Under the pieces are notes generated by a model that searched no databases, was not told the DNA's origin, and was given only the letters and a program-made list of their open reading frames with translations. Source: Heligmosomoides polygyrus polygyrus (taxonomy: Eukaryota; Nematoda; Chromadorea; Rhabditida; Heligmosomidae). From it: a stretch of DNA of 64,000 bases. Within the stretch, counting starts at the first letter, position 1. Every line of letters starts with the position of its first letter. The stretch lies in NCBI GenBank assembly GCA_947396885.1, contig OX377206.1:91199960-91263959 (forward strand), in the 5' to 3' direction. A program made the position numbers and the translations under genes. Below are positions 1-10,600 of this stretch, in pieces.

Positions 1-59
1 TATGAATGAAAGGTCATTTCGAAGATAAATCATAGTATGCAAAAAATCAGCAGCAATAG

Positions 60-365
60 GGACCGAACCGACGACGTCACACGTGACGAGCGGGAGCACT
101 ACCTCTGCGCCACTGCCGCAGCTGGAGCCATTCTTACGGAACTCCTATGACTCATCGCTCTTGCGCCAACTCTTTCGCACGGCCATTCTGCGGTCAGGCC
201 CCAACCCCAACATCGGCAGGTCATAACTCACTCAGAACTTTCATTTTGCCAAGCAAAATAAGGACTGTAGTGACGATCTGCACTTACAACGCCGGCGTGC
301 TTCCATCGGAAGCATCCCTCGAGGAGCTGATGATGCAAATCGAGGAGATCTAGCACGACGTCATC
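60..365 (+). mobile_element. RTE-type LINE fragment (start of endonuclease region)
   Basis: The stretch around 277-350 reads TICTYNAGVLPSEASLEELMM, matching the start of the endonuclease at 9115-9180 ([21 protein letters not shown]). The frame closes at a TAG at 351 and similarity stops near 365, so this is a short remnant of the same RTE-like family. Only the 5' part of the element is present. Confidence 0.6.
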
Positions 366-572
366 GGATTTTGATCGAAGGACGACGTTTCTGAGCCATA
401 TGCTAGTTCCGGTAGAATATGGTAGAACCGAACAGTGTAACCGGACACCCTCGGAATCGGACGGTCCCCGCCTTCCTCACTGCTTCTTCGACGCTGTTGA
501 ACAATTCTCTTGGTGCTCGCCTTGTTCAGTACAAGGCCGGCATTAGTGACAAATCGTTGGTGCGATTGATGT

Positions 573-988
573 TATAGTTGTGCTTTTGAGAAATTTAATC
601 GAACGAATGCACGAACGAATTCTTTCGCTCTTCAGTTTTCTCGAATGACCAAAAATCGAATAACCTCATTTTTCGTTTATTCGAATATTCGAACAGTCGA
701 ATAATTTGTTCGATTCAGGTTCAGTGGTTGAAGATTTGAAGTTTATTCGATATTCGAATAAAGTTGAAATATTCGAATAAAGTTGAAATATTCTTCGAAT
801 AAGATTCGAATATGGCTCATTCACGATGTTCGAAATCGGACGAGTGTTCAACTTATTAAATCCATCGATGTTCGAATTCGAACGAATATTCGAAAATTTA
901 GAAATATCGAATACTCGGCTATTCGGACAAGCATTCGAATAAATTATTCTAGCAATTATTCGATTATATTCGTTCGAGCATAACTGTA
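573..988. mobile_element. MITE-like element rich in TTCGAAT motifs
   Basis: The left end reads TATAGTTGTGCTTTTGAG and the right end is its imperfect inverse (CGAGCATAACTGTA). The interior is full of TTCGAA/ATTCGAAT palindromes. Elements with the same TAGTTGTGC end lie at 7620-7840 and 36642-37171, so it is a repeat family. Apparent reading frames inside are low-complexity and not coding. Confidence 0.6.
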
Positions 989-1082
989 GCTGACATCATG
1001 ACCTACGAGGTACACGCTGTTGGAGCATTCGCAGGCATTCGTTCCGTTGAGTATGAGACAGTAGTAGCCTCTCATTTGTCCC

Positions 1083-1240
1083 TAGTTCGATTTTCGAATA
1101 CTATTCGTATACGGTTCCAGTCCGATGTTCGAATTCAACCCAATATTCGAATTTTTAAAAGCATAGATGTTCGAATTCGAATGAATATTCAAAAATCTAG
1201 AAATATCCCATATTTATGAATTCGAATAAATTATTCAATT
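1083..1240. repeat. Fragment of the TTCGAAT-rich MITE family
   Basis: It has the same word content as 573-988 and matches the left part of 36642-37171 in inverted orientation, including AATTCGAATGAATATT and TCTAGAAATATCC. The terminal TAGTTGTGC is missing, so it is a partial copy. Confidence 0.5.
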
Positions 1241-1244
1241 AATT

Positions 1245-1539
1245 AAAGGATGAAAAAAGGCGTTAATAAACCCCTTTTGGGATGCGCCACGCACTCCACT
1301 TCTATGGGATGTCGTGGAGTTAATTTGACTGCGACGTATTTATGTAACTCATTCCCTTGATGGCCGTGGCCAGCCGATGAACAAGTCAGCGCATTTTCCT
1401 TCCCAGACACGTTTGTTGGTAACTCATTGGCCCCGGAGGGATGGCAGGCTTGGTTGGCCTGGGCGGGAAATTCGAACCAGGAACCTGGTATCGGGTGCAC
1501 GCAACAGTCGGCGCCTCCTGCGATTGCGCCATGCGCGCT
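1245..1539 (-). mobile_element. SINE-A copy (tRNA-derived)
   Basis: SINE-A is the commonest repeat here. Its head is tRNA-like, with A box TAGCGCAGTCGG and B box near GGTTCGGATTTCC, followed by a body of about 200 bp, an end near GCGTGGCGCATCCCAAAAGG and a TTTATCC-repeat tail. In this copy the head is at 1539 and the tail at 1245. It is moderately diverged. Confidence 0.8.
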
Positions 1540-2213
1540 ATAGCCCGCCCAGCCATCATATAGCGCATAAATAGTCCAACCGCGCCATGCACTCGTACTG
1601 TGGGTTGCCCTGAGTGAGAAACCCGCACCAAGAATCTCGATTCACATGCAGACGACAGTCGGTGCCTCCTGCGACTTCTTTACTTGATAAGACCTTCTAA
1701 ACAGCTGTTTGAAATGTGTCGTAGCCAATCCATAGTAAGCATTCAAATGAACAGACAAAAATTTATACAACGTGGTCGAGTGAATATGGTGAAACACTTT
1801 GTAGAATGCCAAAATCTATTGTTTATACTACACGTCTTAGCTCGTTTGATTTACTGACAAACACTGTAACTGTTCATGATCCAAATAGAAAACATTGTGA
1901 ACGAGTATCGTGAAACACAAAAAATCTACACACAAAAACACACGTATTGAACAGTGGTCAAATCCAAAGAAAACATCGATGCTTGACGAATCCTAGCCGA
2001 TTGAAGGGGTATAACGCAGATGACGGTAAGCTTTTATTCTGTCACAATGACTGTTCAGGAAGAAGCCACAGAGAACACGCAATGTATGAGGTCTATGAGG
2101 ATCGGATGGCGAAACAGGCAAGTCATAAAGACTATTTAGAGCACCAACGCGACGCGATGCGACGTAGTGCCAAGCTCGCATATCGATTTGTTGTTTCCCG
2201 TGGGATCGATTAG
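1540..2213. other. Unassigned interspersed DNA
   Basis: A short SINE-A head echo (CGACAGTCGGTGCCTCCTGCGA) sits near 1648-1669. The rest has no convincing gene, splice pattern or repeat that I can identify. Confidence 0.4.
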
Positions 2214-2322
2214 CGTGCACGCGACGCGCGACGCCACGTAGAAATAAGCTCCCATATCGATCGCGCCGCACAACGAATCGATATGGGCGCTTATCATTAC
2301 ATCGCGTCGGGCGTTGCGTGCA
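2214..2322. mobile_element. Short fold-back (MITE-like) palindrome
   Basis: The arms GTGCACGCGACGCGCGACGC and its imperfect inverse end the unit. AGCTCCCATATCGAT in the left arm pairs with ATCGATATGGGCGCTTAT in the right. The whole unit folds into an imperfect hairpin of about 50 bp. Confidence 0.55.
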
Positions 2323-2769
2323 CACTAAACGGGAGCTTATCATTGCACCGCGATAAAGTTTTCGAAAAGCTCCTTACACTACAGGTTTACTTAATAAAGC
2401 CGCATGACGTTTCAATACGCTGTCATGGTTAAACCCGAGTAGGTCGCTACTATTAAGATGCGCCTAATGCGACAGATATTTGCATCGAATTTCAAGTCAA
2501 AACTGGTACTATTATATCAGTGCCGTTCCAAAACATTTACCCTTGACACTGACCCGAAGTAAAGAAAAATATTAATAAAAAATTAATGTGACGTCATCAG
2601 AAATAGGAAAATCTTCCCATTGTATTCTTACAATATCTATGAACATCTGAAAGATAAGGGGCAATAAAGTGGTCAATCGCTTTCTCTACCGATTCAACGA
2701 TCGAAGCGATTCTCTTGTGAAGTGCGGATTCAGTTCACATAAACCATTAGAGCAAGAAAATCAATGTTA
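2323..2769. other. AT-rich spacer
   Basis: No gene or repeat is recognised. AT-rich sequence leads into the tandem array. Confidence 0.35.
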
Positions 2770-4480
2770 AAGACCATATGTAACGGACGAGTGCTGCCAT
2801 CTTTTCAACGAATCTCCAAGACGGCTTGAGAAAATAGACGACCGAATCGAGAGATCACTGCGTTTTGAGTCATCACCACCTGAAACACGGAAATCTGAAT
2901 TAAGATACACCTCCCGAAACGTTGAAGTAGATAAAAGACAACAAATTTGTATGTCTGTCCCCGTGCCTTGTCTACGCAAAATTAATGACCGCTCGATAGG
3001 CTTCACAACGTCTGCGTCATCGACACTGCTGACTTCTGTTCAGGGTTGAAAGGTTGAAACGGTAATCACACAACTATTTCGAGCGCTGGACAGGTTTCGT
3101 AAGCAACGATTATCGATTGGTTGCTATCTATCCGAAGATGCTCAACTAGCCATGCTGTTGATGGTGAATTGATCCTATCGCTAGCAGTTGCTTCGATGGA
3201 AAAGACGTCAATTCGTGATTATTCCTGTGTGATATACAGGGATATATTCTGTAGGTCTGTACCTATGCATCCGTCTAGCCGTCCGCGCAAAAATAATAAC
3301 CGCTCGATAGGCTTCACTACGTCTGCTTCGACACTGCTGCTTTTGGTTTCGAGTTGAAGGATGAAATGGTAATCATGCAAATATTATGATAGCTGGACGG
3401 ATTTCGTAAGAAACGACTATCGATCGGTTGCTATCGATCGGTCTGAGGGTGCTCAGCTAGGTCAACTGTTGGTGGTGATTCGATCCAATCGCTAGCAGCT
3501 GCTTCGATGGAAAATACGTCAATTACTGATTATTCCTATAGAGTATACAAGGGAGTTAATTCTATACGTCTGTACCTATACATCTGTCCAACACGCGCAA
3601 AATTAATGACCGCCCGATTGGCTTTACAGTATATCAGTCGAAATCTCCACTTTCCGTTTTGGACTGAACGGTTGCATTGGAAATCATGCCGGCATGACGC
3701 CCGCTGGAAGTGTTTCCCAGGAAACGATAATCGATCGATTGCTATCGATCTGAGGGGCTCAACTAGGCCAGCTGTTGGTGGTGATTCGATACAATCTGTA
3801 GCAGTTGCTTCGATGGAAGACAAGTCCATTCCTGATTTTTCCTATAGGGTATATAAAGAGAGGCTAATCTATACGTCTGTCTGTACCTATGCATCTGTCT
3901 GACCATCCGCGCAAAAATAATGACCGCTCGATAGGCATCGTAACATACGTGTCGAAAATGCCGCTTTCCATTTAGGATTGAACGGTTGCATTGGAAATCA
4001 TGCAAGCATGACGTCCTCCTGATGCGTTTCCCATGAAGTGATCGCCGATCGATTACCGTCGATCTGAGGACGCTCAACGAGGCCAACTAACTGGTGATAG
4101 AGGTAGATCGCTATAGTCACTAACAGTTGCTTTGGTGGAAGGCACTTCCATTTGTGATTATTCCTGTACTGTATATAAGAGAGTTAGATTGTACATCTGT
4201 CCTTGTGCATCTGTCTAGCCATCCACGCAAAATTACTTACCGCTCGGTGGGCTTTACTAAATTTGTGTCGCCATTATCGAATTCTGTTTAGGGCTGAAGG
4301 TTGAATTGGAAGTCATGTAAACATGACGACCGCTGGAGAGGTTTTACAGGAAACGGTTATCGATCAGTCATTATCGATCTGAGGACACACGGCAAGGCCA
4401 GCTGTCTGCTGTTAGAGGTAGATCGCAATCCAACCGCTATCAGTTGCCTTGACGGAACCGACGTTCATTTATGGTATACG
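2770..4480. repeat. Tandem array of about 311-bp units, roughly 5 copies
   Basis: The marker ACCGCTCGATAGGC recurs at about 2988, 3299, 3609 (one-base variant), 3923 and 4239 (degenerate), giving a period of 310-316 bp. Each unit also carries TATCGAT words, GCAGTTGCTTCGATGGAA and TCTGTACCTATGCATC. The units are clearly diverged, so the array is old. Frames inside are by-products. It lies just downstream of the NCS gene stop codon. Confidence 0.8.
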
Positions 4481-4513
4481 ACAGTAAAGACGCACCTGTG
4501 GCAGAGTCCTCCG

Positions 4514-4612
4514 CTAGGAGTTCGACATATCCATTGTCAGTGCTTGCACTATCCATGGGTCCGCTTTAGATCCTTCTTTGAATTCTTCTCGCGTCAGACG
4601 TCCGTCGTCATT
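4514..4612 (-). CDS. NCS gene exon 5 (EF4 and C-terminus)
   Basis: The acceptor is TTGTTCAG and the exon opens with [14 protein letters not shown], completing the EF4 loop begun by MDK in exon 4. It ends ALTMDMSNS before TAG at 4514-4516. Length is 99 nt with phase 0 entry. Confidence 0.92.
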   Translation of the reverse strand, partial: NDDGRLTREEFKEGSKADPWIVQALTMDMSNS

Positions 4613-7600
4613 CTGAACAACATGGCCCTCACGTAGAAACAGAACAACTCCATTGAAGAAAAAAACGGCAAAACGTGACTTCTGTCTTCAAAACGCACCT
4701 TGTCCATGTTGGTGAAGATCTTGTCAACGCGCTTCGTGGGAGTGTCCTCGTCGTTCGAGAGTTCAAGCATGTTACCGATCATACTGTAGATGGCCTCGAC
4801 GATGTCCGTCATTTCAGACTTCGTTATGTATCCGTCCTTGTCAACATCATAAAGCGAGAATGCCCCTGAAAATCACGCTTGGGGAAAGTCAAAAATGGAA
4901 GAATGATTTTTCTCTCCATCAAGCAAGGTAGTGAAGACGTCAAAATAAGAATGAAATAAAAAACGTGAGATGAAACTGAATATCGAGGATGCACCATTTT
5001 CACTTCTAACTGGACACTTATTAATTTGACACTGGACAACTTTAGAAATGAATTAGACGTTTTGCAAACCAAGGCGGACGTTTTTTACGTTCAAATAGGC
5101 ATTGTCTAAACACCTTAAACTTAAATTTCAAATAATATATTTTTTATTTTATTAAAAAACCATCTTTGCAGAGGTGTCATAAGACAATTTTTGAAAAAAA
5201 AAACTTTGTCCTGACTTTATCCTGACGTACCGGAGATCAACGAATCTGCTGGTCTGTTATCTTGCTAGATTGCGCCGTGCGTTCGTTCTACATATTATAT
5301 TCTCCAAATGACAATTGGAACGACAGTTTGCTTGCGTGCGTACAATTCAAGAAACAAGAAACTAGTTGCAATAGAAAAATGTGCTGCACTTGCGTGACCT
5401 CCGACAAACAGCATTTACACAAGCAATTAAATAAACACCGCAAGGTTCAGGACGAGTGTACGGCGCAATACCCTCATATAAGCGACTCTCTGTGTCAAGA
5501 TATTTCAGAATACACACCATGCATTGCATATGATTAAAGAAATAGAAATTCGATGCACATTCAAAGAATACACTCATTCTTCTTTGGGGCATGGGAGCTT
5601 TTTTTGCAAATTTCCATAAAACCAAAGAGTATTCTTCTTTTCTTATGAATATTCTACTTGAACTTTGGATACATCTATTTTTGCTAAAAAAGTGTCCGTA
5701 TTAAAATAAAAGTGAATGCTTAGCTTAAAATAAAGCTTGTTTATATTATATAATGACGCTACAATATTCGTTAACTTGATTATATAATCGCTTTACCTAA
5801 AGAAGGCCATAGTAGCTGTAAGAAAGGGACCATATACTCTGAAAGCCAAGACATTCATGACCTCATAAGGGACATCTTGAAGCAAACAGGAAAAACCAGC
5901 CGTGCCCTGAGTTCCCAATATAAACCGCAAATTTTACTTTCCATCTTATAACAACCTTAGCTGAGAAAGCAAAACAAAAGAAGAATCCAACATCAGGTTC
6001 ATCTCAAAGCAGAGTTATGGAGATTCGCAGTTTGACAGCGGTTGAAAAGAGATCAGAAGAAGGCTACTGAAGAAATTCCGAAATTAAATGCACAAAGACA
6101 ACGATTGCTACAAATAGTATGTATGTACCAGGGCGCGTGGAGCGCAGTCGGAGGAGACTCCGGCTGTCGCCTGCACCCGATACCAGGTTCCTGGTTCGGA
6201 TTTCCCGCCCGTGCCAACCAAGCCTTTCATCTCTCCGGAGTCGGTGAATTGGTACCAGACGTTTCTGGGGAGGGTAAAGCGTTGACTTGTTCATCGGCTG
6301 GCCACCGCAAGACATTGTGTGGCCAAATACGCATTCAACTCGCCCCCACGACATCCCGTAAACGCATAATGCGTGGCGCATCCCAAAGGGATTGAATAAC
6401 GCCGTCCTTTATCCTTTATCCTTATTATATATGTACCAGACGAACAGTCTGTAGTCGTCTATTTAAAGGCCTAGCGGCATGGTACTGCATGGTAAGGATA
6501 AGGATAAAGGACGACGTTACCCTTCAGGGATGCGCCTCACATTCTACTTCTATGGGATGTCGCGGAAGCGGTTTGAATGCGTACTTAGCCATGCAATGAC
6601 TTGCAGTGGCCAGCCGGTGAACAATTCAGCAAATTATCCTTCCCGAACAAGTCTGGTAGCAGTTCGCCGACCCCGGAAGAATTGAATGCTTGGTTGTCCT
6701 TGGCAGGAAATCCGAACCAAAGACCTAGTATCGGGTGTACGCGACAGCCAGCTCCTCCTCCGACTGCGCTACATGCGCCCTTGCGCATGATGATCTATTT
6801 ATTCTTGTAATGGTAGATTTTATATTTTCTTCGCAATTCTGATTTGCATTTAAGAATGAAGCTCATAGCAGCGCAGTCAGAGGAGACGCCGGCTGCCGAG
6901 TGCACTTCAGTCCAAGGTTCTCGGGTCGGAGGATCTTCATGCCATGGTTTCGACTTTAAGAACTAGCACCAGACTTGTCTGGGAAGTCTAAAATACTGGA
7001 CTTGTTAATCAGCTGGCCACCGCAAGTCATTGTATGGCCAAAGACGCATTCAAGTCGCCTCCAACACCCCGTAGAAGTAGAATGCGTGGCGTATCCCGCC
7101 GAGCTGATACGGCGTGAACGCCACGAAACTTCTGCTCTGAAATGGCAGATCTCTTCGAAGATGATGAATCGACGGCGCACGAACGCCTCCATACACGAAC
7201 TCGGCTACAAAGGAAAGCTCAATCAACGGGTTCCTTGCCCACCTACGCCTGTCAACAAAATGGCGGGCTTCGCCGTGTGCTCGGCAAAAAAATACTCGCG
7301 AAAAATGGTCCAATTAGGCGAGAAAGCTTTACATCATCCACCGTATATGTAGCTAGGGCATTAGAAGACCGAATGTCATCTTTCTCTCTTCGTGTCTAGC
7401 TTTTTAGCGGGCAAGAAGTACCATTCTTCTAACGATGCCAAAAATTACCTATGACGATGAAAACTCCAAGCTGTTATTCCTATTTTTCTTATTGGTAGAA
7501 AGAATAGCGCTATTGAATTAATTTGGTGAAAAAGGCCGCAGAGCATTACTAGCATTTCTGCGATGTCTTGCAGTGAAAATAAAAATACTGTTTTTTTTTA

Positions 7601-10600
7601 CTCTGGCATCTATGTAATGTAGTTGTGCTCTCAAAAATTCTTCGAATATTCCAATGGCTTTAAATGCTCGCAGATTTTGAGTACTCAAATTTGAATATAT
7701 TCGGAGAAAGAGATTTCTCTGAGTATTCGAATTCGATTCCATTCGAAAAACGCGATTTTCCGAATAGTCATGTTCGAGTATTCCAACTCGAATGAAAATC
7801 ATTCGAATGTCTAATCGAATAGGTCGTTCAGGCACAACTATACTATGTAATGAGAATAATCTTTAATATACAAACACGCACAGTCCAGTTTCTCGTCGAG
7901 TGTGCCGCGTGAAGTAATTGATAGGGCAGCAATGAACTCTCGGAATGATATGTGGCCGTCCTGAAAAGTATATAGAAATGACCTTTTGCTCTGTTCAACT
8001 TATTTTAGTTGAGGGGTAATGTTAGGCACCGGTAGGCGGGGAGTATGTAGTGTTTAAGAATGGTCGATAGATGATAAAGAATTGACTAGAAACGAGATAT
8101 AAAGATAGTTAAGGACGGTAATCTCGCTGTTAGGCAGTTTTTTTTTATTATAATTAATCTATTATTTCTTACATTGAGAATCAAAAAGCCTACAACGGAG
8201 CGATTTTTTGCCTTTCTTCTTGTACATTTTTGCAGGATCCTTCGGGCAAGTGTGCACGTTTCCCGTTCCTTCCCTCAGATCTCTATCATGCGACTGTAGG
8301 GGTCGTAGTTCTTGAAGAACTCTTCGTATTTGTCATGGCGCAGCATCACTAAGAACATGTTGAAAGCCACGACAGCGCTAACTGCGGAGGTGAACGCCAT
8401 AGCAATCGCTTCTTGCCAGAGGAATGGATCATTCCATGCATGAACGCAGGACGCGCCATCCACAAACCTGGGTAATTAAACCGCTTTCTGTCCCGGAGTG
8501 TACAGGAGCGGCCACAGCTATTTTCACAGACGGGAGAGGCACCGGTAGACTCGCAATCATATCGAATCGAATCGGCTGGGAGGGGGACGATCTGCCAGAA
8601 ATCGGCGCTGGCAACGAACGCGGACAGGGCCTGCAGAAGCAATTAGCGTCGACTGGCGCCGTGACACCCGCGCGAACGAAACGCGAACCAAATGCGACCG
8701 TGTACTGCCCAGAGACGCAGGTGGGATGCAGGGGATGGCATGTGGGCGCGGCATGTTCAAGCAGAGTATGCGTGGATGTGTTCGCTGTAACTGTGCCGGC
8801 CCGGCCAAAAGCTTGCACTCGGTAGACTGGGAGTACATACATGTAAGGCGATACAAGGCTGCCTTGAAAGTCTCGCCCCATCCTTTCGGGTAGTCTGGCT
8901 GGCTGCCTGGATGGAGTTCTTCGCTCGCACGACACCCTGACTAGCTACTCGTCAAACACGTACTCCAGTCAAACACGACAGCACTAAAGGGCCTTATTCT
9001 CCTGACTCCGAAGAGCCGCATTTCTACAGCGATGGGAAAAATTTCTACAGCGAGTACGGAGAGGCTGCTAAAATCTCAGGGCCTAACCAGGCTGCGCAAA
9101 TTGAGAAGGACTAGGATGACGATCTGTACTTACAACGCCCGCACACTTGCATCGGAAGCATCCGTCGAGGACCTGATGATGCAAGCCAGGAAGATCAAGT
9201 ACGACGTCATCGGACTGACCGAGACGAGAAGACACCACCCCCTACACGCCGCCTACGACTCCGGAGAAGAACTGCTCCTCGGGACATGCGACAGCAGGGG
9301 AGTAGGCGGCGTTGGTGTCCTCGTCAACACGCACTTGCCCATGAACATCGATTCGTACGAGTCTCTGACAAGCCGAATCGGACATCTGCGACTGAAGCGA
9401 TGTGGCTTCGTACCAACATTGACTGTGTTCATCGCGTATGTTCCGACTACAGCAATGAAGTCGTCGAAGCATTACGTGGAGCTGGTGAATTTCTATAAGG
9501 AAGATTACATCTACAAGCTGATCGTCGACGACTTCAGCGCTAAGATCGGGCCACGAACGTCACCGGAAGAGCTTCACATTGGATCCCACGGTTTGGAATG
9601 GAACGAGTAAGGGGAAAGTACTGTCTGGGTTCATCATGTCGGCCAGAACCGTCCACTGAATGTCACATTTTCAGAAGCCTCCCGCCCTACGGTGGACCTT
9701 GGAATCCCACGGTGGCCAGTTCCACAACGAGATCGACCACATCATTATGAACCGCAAGTACTGCCTGACCGACGTCTTCGTTGTCCCCAAGTTCTATACG
9801 GGATCGGGCCACCGCCTCATTCCGCTTTTCGCGTTAAGGAGAGATGGTCGCGAAGTTCAAGAATAGGAGCCCCGGAACAACCGTCAATTGGGACCTCTAT
9901 ACCTCTCTTGCCGGCCTTTGGGAGGATACCGTCATGGACAACGTCGACGAGGAATACGACCGCTTCGTGCACCATCTCCGCGATAGTGCTAAGGGAGCCC
10001 AGAGTTTGAAGACCACCAAGAGACGTCTGTCTCCAGAAACTCTCGAGCTGATACGCCAGCGTGGAGCAGCACGAGCGTCAGGCAACTACTAACCGACATC
10101 CGAGCTTGGGAAGTATGCAGAGCGGCGATAAAGGAAGATCTCAAGGAGAGAAGGGCGCAAGTGTTGGCTGACTCAGCAGAGGCAGCTGAGCATCTGCAAT
10201 GACCGCAGGAATTCGCCAACTTCAAGACCAAGACGACCGTTCTCCGACGTACTGACGGAACCGTCACCTCTTCCAGAAGGATCATGGAGAAGATCATCCA
10301 CGACTTCTATTCCGATGTTTTCGATAGCCACGTCCATCAGCCCCCATGCGATCTTCCGCAAGATGGATGCGTCGGAGGCGACGGGTGTTATGGCGCAAGC
10401 AGGTAGATTTAAAAATAACTTTTTTACTTATTCAAAAGGATAACAATAAAGGTCTGCGTTAATCAAACGGCGCGCTACGCCATTCAGCTTCAAGACTGCC
10501 ACCAATTCTCTAACCATGAAGGGGTGGAAGTCTTGCTTGGCCTAGGCTGAAAACACGAACCAAGAACCGGTATGTACGTGACAGCCAGCGCTCCATCCGA

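Noticed and set aside
5262..5537. Cys-rich 91-residue protein in the NCS intron
   Set aside because: No signal peptide, no regular Cys pattern and no splice context. Probably chance.
8429..8935. 168-residue protein on the minus strand
   Set aside because: A GC-rich segment leaves several frames open at once. No domain, and it overlaps the COX6C-like sequence out of frame.
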